From the NCBI RefSeq assembly GCF_902833905.1, contig NZ_CADFGP010000053.1:1-48042 (forward strand): DNA of 48,042 bases, in the 5' to 3' direction. The stretch's first letter is position 1. Each line of letters starts with the position of its first letter. The DNA comes from Paraburkholderia tuberum STM678 (GTDB lineage: Bacteria; Pseudomonadota; Gammaproteobacteria; Burkholderiales; Burkholderiaceae). This document shows positions 33,061 through 42,056 of the stretch, piece after piece. The notes under the pieces were generated by a model, which saw only the letters and a program-made list of their open reading frames with translations, had not been told where the DNA came from and ran no database searches. Made by a program: the position numbers and the translations under genes.

Positions 33061-34047
33061 TCACGTAACGCAGTTGAATGTACTGTCCGCATTGTCGAGG
33101 ACCAGATAGCTTGGAACGGGTAGTGGCCCTTCAGCATGAGATCCAATCCACCAGTGCGCGAACACCGCGATGACGAACACGGTATTCATGAATCCAACTA
33201 TTGCGAGGATCCGGATGGCCGTTCTCACGGGAGCTGATACCGGTAATTCGTCCGAGCCGCGCTCAACAAATGAGTAGCGCTGCTTGCGCGCGCCATATCG
33301 CAGCATCGCTACAATCGTGCAAAGCACCCCGAGGATCAGTGGACCGTAAAGCGGAAACTGATGAACGGTGCCCAACCAGAGCGTCCATCCAGGAACGACA
33401 GCTGCATACGCATACAGGCCGGAGAAAACGAAGATCAGTTCAAGCAGCGCATCCAGAAGGCTGAGCGTCACGACGCCCGCTAGCACTAACCCGAGTACTC
33501 CAATGCGTGGCCAGTGCAGTTCCAGCCGACGCGCGACACCGCAGAATACCGCGCTGAATAGCAGAAACCACCACCCATACAGGCCAGTGACGAAGACCAA
33601 GGGTTCGGGCGTCGGGTGTGCCGATCCGGATGCCCAACCGGGGATATGCGCGTTCCACGATCCCCAGTTCAGCATGTAGGCGTTGTACAGGACGACGGAG
33701 CGGAAGTAGTTAATGGCCGTGTCAAGCCAGCATACTGAAAGCCCGCCGATCATCAGGAGCGCGTCCCATGTCAGACAGCCTTCTCGGCGTGACCTGCGCA
33801 CGCAGTAGATAGCGCAAACGAGGAACGCGACGACCGAATTGAACTGGGATATCCACGCCGACGTCCTGACCTGCGCTGGAACGGGGTCGACGCCTGTGCC
33901 ACGGGATGCAAAATCTGGCGACAATACCCATGACAGCAACACGTATGCCTGCAACGCGAGAAACACGGCGCCGGCGCCCGCCCACCACAGCACGGGTTGC
34001 CGTACGACCGTTTCAGGTACCGTCAACGAAGCGTGACCGGCATCCAT
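33061..34047 (-). CDS. AveC-like (spirocyclase family) membrane protein
   Basis: About 328 residues with roughly seven hydrophobic helices (for example residues 25-50, 75-95, 105-125, 150-175, 180-215, 225-245 and 285-305). The segments N-Y-F-R-S-V-V-L-Y-N-A and N-W-G-S-W-N-A-H-I-P-G-W followed by P-E-P-L-V recall the AveC-like family. Its founding member acts on spiroketal formation in avermectin biosynthesis. I recognise the family from these motifs, not a measured alignment. ATGs at 34071 and 34047 are both possible, and both overlap the P450 gene end, implying translational coupling. It is the last gene of the minus-strand biosynthetic operon. A role in cyclisation or modification of the product is inferred. 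Confidence 0.75.
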   Translation of the reverse strand: MDAGHASLTVPETVVRQPVLWWAGAGAVFLALQAYVLLSWVLSPDFASRGTGVDPVPAQVRTSAWISQFNSVVAFLVCAIYCVRRSRREGCLTWDALLMIGGLSVCWLDTAINYFRSVVLYNAYMLNWGSWNAHIPGWASGSAHPTPEPLVFVTGLYGWWFLLFSAVFCGVARRLELHWPRIGVLGLVLAGVVTLSLLDALLELIFVFSGLYAYAAVVPGWTLWLGTVHQFPLYGPLILGVLCTIVAMLRYGARKQRYSFVERGSDELPVSAPVRTAIRILAIVGFMNTVFVIAVFAHWWIGSHAEGPLPVPSYLVLDNADSTFNCVT

Positions 34048-35364
34048 TCCGGTATTCTGATTCGTGCACATACTGGTCTCCAGAGGTTATTGTTCCCATC
34101 GGTTCCCGCTCGCGCCGAAGAGCCCACATCGCATGCAACGATTCGACCCCGCGGAGCGTGTTCGCGGCGTGCCAGTTCAGCTTGTCCAGATTCGTTAGTG
34201 CAAGACCGGGTAAGCGTTTTAACAAGGTTCGCAGCGCAACGGTGATTTCGATCATTGCAAGACGTGCGCCGAGACAGTAGTGCAGGCCACCGCCGAAGCT
34301 GGCGAGCTCTCTCGCATCAAGGGCGGGGCGGTCGATCATGAACCGGTCTGGGTCGGCGAACTTTTCGGGATCGCGATTAGCGGAACCCAGACATATCGCG
34401 ACCGTGTCTCCGCGCCGAAGCGACACGCCTTCGAACGTGAAATCTTCGATCACCTCGCGCGCAGCGATCTGAACCGAGCTGTCGTAACGAAGACATTCGA
34501 GTACACATGCGGGCAACAGAGACTCATCGCGCTGAACACGATCGAGTGATTCCGGATGCCTGAATAGCGTGATCAGCGCGTTCCCTATCATGTTCGACGT
34601 CGTTTCATGACCTGCAGCGAACAGGAAAATGATATTGGCGACGATTTCCTCATCGCTCATTCGTGCGCCACGTTCCTCAAGGTGCAGGAGCAGCGAGATC
34701 AGATCTTCCCCCGGACTGTTGCGGCGCTGATGGAGTTTCTCTTTGAAAAATTCATGAAGACTGCGGGTTGCTTCGTTAGCGTCATCGATGTCCGCGCCGC
34801 TCATGTTCGCGACTTCGAGCGCACGGGTGAACGACTGGGTCAGGCGCCACATCCGGATCGTGAACAGGCTGGTTTCCGCCTCATCGAGGCCGAGCAAACG
34901 ACAGATCGCGATGAGTGGCAATTGCAGTGCATAGCCATTCACAAGATCAGCGTTGCCCGCAGCAGCGAACTGATCAATCAGATGGTCGGCCGTATCGTGT
35001 GCCAGTTGCGTGAACTCGTCGATGTGCCGGGCGTTGAATGCCTGCATCAGCAGTGCACGCAAGCGCGTGTGATCGGGCGGATTCATCATCAGCAATGAGC
35101 GGTCGAACGTCTGAAACGCAGCGCCCGACGCAAGTTCGTCGCCATAACGGGAGCGAATGTATTGCAGATAACCCTTACCCATGCGTATTGCAGATAACCC
35201 TTACCCATGCGGCGGTCGCGCAACAAGCTTTCGGCTACCGCGTAGCGGCCGGTAATCCATAGCTGGGGCAGTAGACTAACGAGGGGGCCAGCCGCCCTCA
35301 ACTGTTCGTAGAACGGATAGGGGCTCTCGTGGAACGAGGGCTCACCGAAATCAGCGAAATGCAC
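34013..35364 (-). pseudogene. cytochrome P450, frameshifted by a 26-bp duplication
   Basis: The first codons (GTG at 35364, with AGGAG upstream) encode H-F-A-D-F-G-E-P-S-F-H-E-S-P-Y-P-F-Y, matching the neighbouring P450 start. After R-R-M-G-K-G-Y-L-Q-Y a 26-bp tandem duplication shifts the frame. The remaining about 385 residues are intact in another frame: I-helix LFAAGHETTSN, E-C-L-R of the ExxR motif, and heme loop FGGGLHYCLGARLA with the cysteine ligand. A shorter product starting inside the duplication at 35182 is possible but would lack the N-terminal about 50 residues. Removal of one repeat unit restores a normal P450 of about 440 codons. It lies between AveC-like and P450-2 genes in one operon. 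Confidence 0.88.
35159..35210. repeat. 26-bp perfect tandem duplication inside a P450 gene
   Basis: The unit starting GTATTGCAGATAACCCTTAC occurs at 35159-35184 and again at 35185-35210. Its length is not a multiple of three. The copy encodes a repeated R-M-G-K-G-Y-L-Q-Y region and shifts the frame. Confidence 0.97.
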
Positions 35365-35435
35365 GATGGTCGCTCCTGAATTGCGGAATTCGGTCAGCCG
35401 GTCGTATGCGTTCCGATTACGTCAATATTTTTGCT

Positions 35436-36680
35436 TCATGCGAAATTCGGCCGAGACCGGAAATTCCATGTGACCTGCAGCAACTCGACTCCGCGCAGCG
35501 TGTTCGATGGATGCCAGGCGAGACGGTCGAGATCAGGGATGCGCAGGTCCGGCAGGCGCCTCAAAAGCGTGCCAATCGCAGCTTCGAGTTCGATCATCGC
35601 CAGTCGTGCGCCCAGGCAGTAGTGCAGTCCTCCACCAAAGTTCAGCAACTGCCGGCTGTCGACGTCGGCGCGGCCGATCTGGAATCGATCCGGCTCCATA
35701 AAGCGCGCGGGATCGCGGTTGGCGGAACCGGAGCAGAGAAAGATCGTATCGCCCCGGGAAAAGCGGTAACCGTCTAACTCCATGTCCTCGAGCACATCAC
35801 GAAATGCCATCTGCACGGAACTGTCGAAGCGCAGGCACTCAATAACGCAAGCTGAAATTAACGATGGGGCGCGTCGCAGCCGCTCCAGTTCGGCGGGGTG
35901 CCGGTGCAGGGCGACGAGCGCATTGCCGATCATATTGGCCGTCGTTTCATGGCCCGCGACGAACAGGAAAACGATGTTGGCGACGATTTCGTCGTCGCTC
36001 ATTCGTTGCCCGTTTTCCTCAACTTGCAGAAAACGGGAGATGAGGTCATTTTTGGGCTGCCGCCGGCGCTTGTCGAGTTCACTGCGAAAGAATGCCTGCA
36101 ACTTGAGTGTCGAGGCATTGGCGTCATCGACTTCGCGACTCGACATGCCGGATGCTTCGAAAGCCCGGGAAAATGGAACCGTGAGCGCCCACATTTCCTC
36201 GGCAAACGGTCCGGTATCCGCTTCGTCCAGGCCGAGGAGCTTGCAGATCACCATGATCGGCAGCCGCAGCGCGTAGGTACTGACCAGATCCGCTGAGCCG
36301 TGATCGATAAACCGGTCGATCAGGTCGTCGGCGACGGTCAGGGAGAGGTGGGCGAATTCTTCCGTGTGACTCGCGTTGAACGCTTTCATCAGCAGCGCCC
36401 GAACTCGCGTATGTTGGGGCGGATTCAGCATCAGGACCATCTGGTAGAAGACTTGGAAAACAGGATCGTCCTTGCGATCCTCCCCGTAGCGCAGTCGCAC
36501 GTACTCCTCGTGCCACCGGCCGAGACGCCGGTCCCGGAGCACCGTTTCTGCAACGGCGTACCTGCCTGTCATCCAGATTTTAGGCATCAGACTGACGAAG
36601 GGCCCCTCGTTCCGCAGATCGGTGTAGAAGGGGTAGGGGTTCTCGTAGAAGTCTGGGGTCGTGAAATTGGCGAAGTCCAT
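35436..36680 (-). CDS. cytochrome P450
   Basis: An intact bacterial class P450 of 414 residues starting MDFANFTTPDFYENPYPF. It has the I-helix FLFVAGHETTANMIG, ExxR in E-C-L-R-F-D-S-S, and heme-binding FGGGLHYCLGARLAMIE with the proximal cysteine. It is closely related to the upstream/downstream frameshifted P450 along its entire length, implying gene duplication. Bacterial P450s hydroxylate or epoxidise using ferredoxin partners; no ferredoxin or reductase gene is seen nearby, so partners must be elsewhere. The gene follows the ketosynthase gene with about 20 bp between them, so it belongs to the same operon. The substrate is likely the carrier-bound or released acyl product, which is inference. 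Confidence 0.95.
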   Translation of the reverse strand: MDFANFTTPDFYENPYPFYTDLRNEGPFVSLMPKIWMTGRYAVAETVLRDRRLGRWHEEYVRLRYGEDRKDDPVFQVFYQMVLMLNPPQHTRVRALLMKAFNASHTEEFAHLSLTVADDLIDRFIDHGSADLVSTYALRLPIMVICKLLGLDEADTGPFAEEMWALTVPFSRAFEASGMSSREVDDANASTLKLQAFFRSELDKRRRQPKNDLISRFLQVEENGQRMSDDEIVANIVFLFVAGHETTANMIGNALVALHRHPAELERLRRAPSLISACVIECLRFDSSVQMAFRDVLEDMELDGYRFSRGDTIFLCSGSANRDPARFMEPDRFQIGRADVDSRQLLNFGGGLHYCLGARLAMIELEAAIGTLLRRLPDLRIPDLDRLAWHPSNTLRGVELLQVTWNFRSRPNFA

Positions 36681-36699
36681 GTTCGCTCCGTGCGATCTT

Positions 36700-37743
36700 C
36701 TACAACGCGAAAGCAAACGACGCGAACGACATACCTGCGCTGCCGACCCAGCCTGCTAGCTGGTCCCCTTCGCGAACCGACCCTGCCTCGCGAGCCCGTG
36801 CCAGTGCCACAGGGACCGAGGCGGACACGAGGTTGCCAAGGTCCGGATAGATAGACTGGATCTTGTCCTGCACCCCCAGTTTTGTGCCCATTTCCCACCA
36901 CGCCTGCATGGACGCCGCGTGCGGAAAAATCGCCTTGATCTCTTCGTGAGGTACAGAAAGGCGATTGAATATATCGATGGCGTGAGGCTTGCCTACGCGA
37001 AACATTTCGCTGGCGAAGGAGTGAAAATAGTTCGGCCCATTACGACCGAGGCGTGGCTGAGGCACGCAGTATCCCATGTAGGCGTCGAGCGGCACGCTGC
37101 AGAGGTCGCTGTACTGCGCCTCACTGCGGAAATGGAACTCCCACAGCCTTGTATCGTCTCTGACCAGCACTGTTGCGCTGGCTGCCTCGCCCAGTGTATA
37201 CGCCGCAAGATTCCACTCCACTTCGTCGACATTGCCCAGCCGAAAGCAGCGCGGATTGACCCGGCCATCCGTGCGCATGTTGAACTCGCAGTTCACGATC
37301 AGCGCATTTCTGTACTGACTGGTGGACAGAAGGCTTGATACGACAAACGCCGCGCGTGTCCAACTCATGCATGCGTCGACGATGTCGAAACAGTGCGCCT
37401 GCGGCATACCTAGTGCTGCGCCGATCAGATAGGCCATCGCAGGTTCAAGAAAGCCCCGGTCGACGCCGGTGTAGACGATCAGGTCAATCTCCGAACGCTG
37501 CAGTTGCGCTTCCGCGATTGCCTCGCTCACAGCCTGCGACAGGAGGTCGAAAGGTACCTCGCCGTCAGACAACCAGCGACGTTCCCTAGATCCGGAATAG
37601 GTCAGGAAGAAGCTGACGCGCCGGAGGGCCTCACGCAAGTCTCGTTCGCCAAGTTCGGTGCTGTGCTCAGCGACCATGTCTTCGATGTGACGATTGGTTA
37701 CGGTGCGCGATGGGACCGCAGCCCTGATTCCGGCAATTTTCAT
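36700..37743 (-). CDS. ketoacyl-ACP synthase III-like enzyme
   Basis: A 347-residue thiolase-fold protein of the KAS III group. The catalytic cysteine is in I-V-D-A-C-M-S-W-T near residue 125, the histidine in I-F-P-H-A-A-S-M near 275, and the asparagine in L-G-N-L-V-S-A-S-V-P near 310. A C-terminal G-W-V-G-S-A-G-M-S-F stretch resembles the family's closing strand. KAS III enzymes condense an acyl starter with a malonyl-carrier; divergent members make esters or amides or chain heads in secondary metabolism. Here the ATG overlaps the stop of the adenylating ligase-carrier gene (ATGA), so the ligase's carrier-bound acyl chain is the likely substrate. Confidence 0.88.
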   Translation of the reverse strand: MKIAGIRAAVPSRTVTNRHIEDMVAEHSTELGERDLREALRRVSFFLTYSGSRERRWLSDGEVPFDLLSQAVSEAIAEAQLQRSEIDLIVYTGVDRGFLEPAMAYLIGAALGMPQAHCFDIVDACMSWTRAAFVVSSLLSTSQYRNALIVNCEFNMRTDGRVNPRCFRLGNVDEVEWNLAAYTLGEAASATVLVRDDTRLWEFHFRSEAQYSDLCSVPLDAYMGYCVPQPRLGRNGPNYFHSFASEMFRVGKPHAIDIFNRLSVPHEEIKAIFPHAASMQAWWEMGTKLGVQDKIQSIYPDLGNLVSASVPVALARAREAGSVREGDQLAGWVGSAGMSFASFAFAL

Positions 37744-39785
37744 GAGGTGTGCTCCGCAAGATATCGGCTAAGGCGATCGATGTCAGGATGCTCGAGCGCA
37801 ATTGTCGCAGGTAGGACCCGCGCGAGCCGCTCTTCCAGTGTCCCCGTCATCTCCAGCAACGCGAGGGAATCGAGCCCGAGGGATAAGAAGGACTCGGCGC
37901 TGGAAACCTGCGTTGCGGGGATGTGCAAGCGGCTCGCTACGAAATCGGTGAGCCATCTCCGCAGGCTGATCAGCCGCTCCTGAAACGGATCTGGCACGAC
38001 GATCTGCTCGGAGGTTGTTGCTGCGCGCATCCGCGCGACCACCTGAAGTGAGCCCGCACGATATTCTTCACGCGCCGCTTGCCGTTGCACCTTTCCGCTC
38101 GATGTGAGCGGAAAGGTGCCTGTACGCACGAACACGACATCGTGTAGCTGCACCTCATGCTCCCTGGCGATAGCTTCCATGAGCTTTCCGAAAGCTTCGT
38201 CTGCGTCGAAGCCGTGTCGTTCGGTGCGCTCCACTTCTGCGACCAGCACAAGTCCCTCTCTGTCGCCGAGATCTATCGCAAATGCACAGCAACGCCCAAG
38301 GCGTACTGCCGAGTGTGCCGCCTCTGCAGCCGATTCAATGTCCTGGGGATAAAGGTTTCGGCCGCGGATGATGATCAGGTCCTTTACCCGACCTGCAATG
38401 TACAGCTCATGATCGAGAACGAAGCCGAGATCTCCGGTGCGCAAGAAGGGTCCTTCCCCGGTCACAAGCCTGGCCTGCATCGTAGCCACAGTCGATTCCG
38501 GTTGGTTCCAGTACCCCTGCGCCACGCTCGGGCTGCGTACCCAGATTTCGCCTAGTGCGTCGTCGTCACACTCTTCGCCGGTGGTTGGGTCGACAATGCG
38601 GATGTCTGCCCCGATATGCGTCCAGCCGCAGCTTTGAAAGCTGCGCCCAGTCGTGTCCACCGAACAGGGATGCAACTGGACCACGCGGCCTCGCTCGCAA
38701 GCTGCGGCATCGAGCCGGACGCGTCGCGCAGGTTGTCTGGCCGCGACGCTGGTGACCTTCAGCGTACATTCCGCCAGACCATATCCTGGACGAATCACAT
38801 CGTGCCGCGCTCCACAGCTCGCAAACGCATCTGCGAAACGCTGTAGCGTTTGTGGTCGGACTGTTTCTGCGCCATTGATACAGACCTGCCAGGATGAGAG
38901 GTCGAGCTCCATTCTGGATGCTTGCGAGACGCGCTGGACGCAGAGTTCAAAGGCAAAGTTCGGTGCAGCGGAATGCGTGCCACGGAAGCGGCTTATCGCC
39001 TGCACCCAGCGTACGGGCTGCTGCAGCACCGCCGCCGGCAACAGTGAATAGACAGGGAAGCCGAAGTACAAAGGCAGCAGAGTGCCATAGATGAGGCCCA
39101 TATCATGGTAGACGGGGATCCATGTCACCATCACCGAGGACTGGTCATGCAGGCAACTCGCATCCATATCTTTAAACAACGATAGCAGATTGGCATGGCT
39201 TATCGTGACCCCTTTGGGCGCGGCGGTTGATCCGGAGGTGTATTGCAGGAACGCAGTGTCGCAAGGCGCGACAATGGGCGCAACGGGCACCTCTGCTGTC
39301 GCGATGCGTTCGACTGCGATCCAGTGGAGACCGGAGAATGCGTCGGATGCGACGCTTAACTCGGCTCGCCGCTCGACCACCGGCTGGTTGGCTAGCGCAA
39401 CGACGGGGCGCGCGTTCTCGATGATCGAGCACAGCCTCTCAAAGTTGCGAGCCGGCCGTCCAGACGAGCCTGGCTCCCGTACGGGATAGCCAGGTACAGC
39501 GATAACGCTTGCGATCAGACAGCCGAGAAATGAAGTAATAAAGTCGGGACCACCCGGGAAAAGTAGAATGGCGCGATCTCCGGGTTTGCATATTCGCTGC
39601 AGGCTTGCCGCAATTGCGTTGGATCGCGCCATCAGGTCACGATAGGTCAGCGAGGTTTCGATGTCGCCGGCCGATGAAACGAGGCCATAAGCGAACTCGT
39701 GCGGTCTGATTTCAGAATGCTGACGGATGGCGTCAACCAAGGTCCCTGACTGGGTCAGGCTTCCTGCTCGGTATCCGTTTATCAC
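37740..39785 (-). CDS. fatty-acyl-AMP ligase fused to an acyl carrier protein domain
   Basis: About 681 residues. The N-terminal adenylating domain has the A3 motif FLQYTSGSTAAPKGVTISH near residue 185, P-G-Y-G-L-A-E-C (A5), L-R-T-G-D-L-G-F (A7), the G-R-V-K-D-L-I-I-I-R-G-R-N-L-Y-P-Q-D-I-E segment typical of fatty-acyl-AMP ligases, and lysine in TSSGKVQRQAA. The C-terminal about 80 residues form a carrier domain with LSLGLDSLALLEM, where the serine would bear phosphopantetheine. So it likely activates a fatty acid as acyl-AMP and loads it on its own carrier. No ATG is near the start; GTG at 39785 has GGGGA upstream, while a TTG at 39803 has none. It heads the operon. Confidence 0.9.
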   Translation of the reverse strand: MINGYRAGSLTQSGTLVDAIRQHSEIRPHEFAYGLVSSAGDIETSLTYRDLMARSNAIAASLQRICKPGDRAILLFPGGPDFITSFLGCLIASVIAVPGYPVREPGSSGRPARNFERLCSIIENARPVVALANQPVVERRAELSVASDAFSGLHWIAVERIATAEVPVAPIVAPCDTAFLQYTSGSTAAPKGVTISHANLLSLFKDMDASCLHDQSSVMVTWIPVYHDMGLIYGTLLPLYFGFPVYSLLPAAVLQQPVRWVQAISRFRGTHSAAPNFAFELCVQRVSQASRMELDLSSWQVCINGAETVRPQTLQRFADAFASCGARHDVIRPGYGLAECTLKVTSVAARQPARRVRLDAAACERGRVVQLHPCSVDTTGRSFQSCGWTHIGADIRIVDPTTGEECDDDALGEIWVRSPSVAQGYWNQPESTVATMQARLVTGEGPFLRTGDLGFVLDHELYIAGRVKDLIIIRGRNLYPQDIESAAEAAHSAVRLGRCCAFAIDLGDREGLVLVAEVERTERHGFDADEAFGKLMEAIAREHEVQLHDVVFVRTGTFPLTSSGKVQRQAAREEYRAGSLQVVARMRAATTSEQIVVPDPFQERLISLRRWLTDFVASRLHIPATQVSSAESFLSLGLDSLALLEMTGTLEERLARVLPATIALEHPDIDRLSRYLAEHTS

Positions 39786-39833
39786 GCGTTTCCCCAGTAG
39801 CAAGAATTCCGAAATTGTCGGTTGGAATAAAAA

Positions 39834-39862
39834 TATATGTCCGGAATGCAGTGTAATTTCAA
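39834..39862 (-). promoter_or_regulatory. sigma-70-like promoter for the biosynthetic operon
   Basis: On the minus strand TTGAAA and CATATA are spaced by 17 bases in unusually AT-rich DNA. The predicted start is about 40 bases upstream of the GTG of the ligase gene. It is a candidate by sequence only. Confidence 0.5.
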
Positions 39863-40401
39863 ATAAAAAATCGAACTTGGTTGTGTGTCATGAAATCACA
39901 TTCCGTGGCGTACGTAAAGCCAGTAAATTAAATGCGCTTCTCGGCGGCGCACACAGTAACGCTGCGGCGGATCGAATTTGAATTAATTCCAGTATTCTTG
40001 AAAAATCGGCGCAATCCGGCCTAATTGGTTATCGCAAGGAAGAGCATGTAATGCGGTGAACTTCGCACCGAGAAGTCCGTGCCCGTGCGTTCACAGAAAG
40101 ACAGACGCCTATTCGTGCCAAAAGCAATCCGACGCTGGCTGGCAATGTCTTTTCAGGCTGGTCCGGATATATCCAAATTTGTTTACGGAGCTAAATGATG
40201 AACCTGTTTTCGTTTGGCGATATGCAATCGTAGTGGAGTCTAGTACAAGTGCATTCGTTTTCCTAGGGCTGGTTAATAAGTCGAACCTGAACAATCTTCG
40301 AAGTCCTGTATGGCAAGGCTTTGACCCTGAAATGGTGTTATGAGATTTGCAGGAACCTGGCACATTAACGCGGGAATCCTGCATTATTCGACGAGGTTCA
40401 G
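39863..40401. other. AT-richer intergenic region without a recognised gene
   Basis: A gap of about 540 bp between the biosynthetic operon and IS debris. It contains A/T-rich stretches at 39810-39990, weak short open frames on both strands and no family I recognise. The regulatory region of the operon is probably in its left third. Confidence 0.5.
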
Positions 40402-40482
40402 ATGGGTCCCGAGACGCCTGAGAGAGACTTCTTTCGGCAACCGCTGCGCGAACAGATCAACCTGAAGCACCCGTTGGTTGGT
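40402..40482 (+). pseudogene. IS5-family transposase N-terminal fragment
   Basis: The first 27 codons read M-G-P-E-T-P-E-R-D-F-F-R-Q-P-L-R-E-Q-I-N-L-K-H-P-L-V, the N-terminus of an IS5-type transposase. At about 40485 the frame passes without a break into an IS256 transposase (A-K-R-N-K-R-E-K-P). Confidence 0.75.
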
Positions 40483-41788
40483 TTAGCGAAACGCAACAAA
40501 AGAGAGAAACCCGATCTTGAACTCTTCAAGCTGGCAGACGGCCTGCTGGCGAATTACCAGAAGCCGGGAGACCTGATAGGCGAGAACGGGTTGCTCAAGC
40601 AGCTTGCCAAGATGCTGGTGGAGCGAGCGCTTGAGACGGAGATGTCCGACCACCTGGGCCATGGCAAGAGCGAAACGGTGACCAATGCCACGGGCAACAC
40701 CCGTAATGGTCATAGCGCCAAGACGCTGCAGGGGGAGTTTGGCGAGTTGCCGCTCAACATCCCGCGCGACCGTCAGGGGGCGTTCGAGCCGAAGCTGGTG
40801 GAGCGCCATCAGACGCGCTGGACGGGCTTCGACGACAAGATCATTTCGCTGTATGCGCGTGGCCTGAGTGTGCGCGAGATCCAGGGGCACCTGGAAGAAA
40901 TGTACGGCACGGAGGTCTCGCCGACGCTGATCTCGGCGGTCACCGACGCCGTCAGTGATGAGGTGAAGGTCTGGCAGGCCCGTGCGCTCGACGCGCTCTA
41001 TCCGATTGTCTATCTCGACTGCATCCACGTCAAAGTGCGCGACAGCGGCGCGGTGCGGACCAAGGCGGTGTACCTGGCCATCGGCGTGAACATGGCCGGC
41101 CACAAGGAAGTCCTGGGCCTGTGGATCGCCCAGACCGAGGGGGCCAAGTTCTGGCTGCAGGTGGTCACTGAGCTCAAGACGCGCGGCGTGCAGGACATCT
41201 TTATCGCCTGCGTCGACGGGCTTAAAGGCTTTCCTGAAGCCATTGAAGCGGTCTACCCCAAAGCGGCCGTGCAACTGTGCATCGTGCATATGGTGCGCAA
41301 CAGCCTGAACTTCGTCCCGTGGAAAATGCAGCGGGAAGTCGCCGCCGACCTGAAGACGATTTACACTTCATTGACCATCGAGATGGCCGAACAGATGCTG
41401 GGCGCTTTCGAGGCCAGGTGGGACAAGGACTATCCGTCCATCGGGCAGAACTGGCGACGCAACTGGGCACGAGTGATTCCGTTCTTCGATTACCCACCGG
41501 AGATCAGGAAGGTGATTTACGCCCGGAGGAAGTCCCCTTGGGGGACACCACGAACGCCATAGAATCGATCAACATGAGCCTGCGCAAGGTGATCAAGACC
41601 CGCAGCTCGTTCCCGACCGATGAGGCCGTCACCAAGCTGTTTTACCTGGCCCTGAACAACATCAGCAAGAAGTGGACGATGCCGATCCGCGACTGGAAGG
41701 CCGCACTGAACCGCTTCACGATCCAGTTCGAAGAGCGGCTGGTGCCGGGTTAAACCTCAACCCGTTTACACAAAATTCAGGACACCCC
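40483..41788 (+). mobile_element. IS256-family element, left end lost, frameshifted
   Basis: The transposase runs from A-K-R-N-K-R-E-K-P through Y-L-A-I-G-V-N-M-A-G-H-K-E-V-L-G (first aspartate in I-V-Y-L-D-C-I-H-V) and F-I-A-C-V-D-G-L-K-G (second). At about 41525 one C is missing relative to the copy at 30461, moving the N-A-I-E-S-I-N region with the third acidic residue into another frame (downstream end at 41753). The right inverted repeat is present to 41788, while the left repeat and start are replaced by IS5 sequence. Both copies in this window are therefore inactive. Confidence 0.9.
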
Positions 41789-41799
41789 CATGTCTCGAT

Positions 41800-42056
41800 C
41801 GACATCCCCGTCCGACAGCCACAAGCCCGATGCATGTGAGTACCGCGCCGGCGTTTGTGCCCGTCGTTTCTGCGCCACCTGCGTCGTTGTTGCCGCCGAC
41901 ATCAACTTCTCCGGGGTCGTCGATGACACTCGCGCTACATGTGCGGTTACCCAACGGTGTCGAATTCGACCTTGGCGAAGCTAACGTCAGAGAGCTGACG
42001 ACGATCGTGCAAATGCTCGGGAGGCTGGAATGTTCCGGTTCGACGAGGGACTAAAT
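41800..42056 (+). pseudogene. IS66 tnpA-tnpB fragment
   Basis: It encodes the C-terminal TnpA block (A-F-V-P-V-V, then HVRLPNGVEFDLGEANVREL) with stop at 42054. The overlapping start of tnpB reads M-F-R-F-D-E-G-L before the sequence breaks at about 42053, next to an IS6 end. This is a third IS66-type copy, distinct in sequence from the other two. Confidence 0.88.

Noticed and set aside
36300..36854. Plus-strand open frames over the P450 and ketosynthase genes
   Set aside because: Shadows of strongly conserved minus-strand genes.
39957..40384. Small proteins in the gap upstream of the IS5 fragment
   Set aside because: Open frames on both strands overlap, have no ribosome site and show no recognisable motif.
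40483..41289. Minus-strand open frame over the IS256 transposase
   Set aside because: Antisense to the recognisable IS256 protein; no independent motif or ribosome site.
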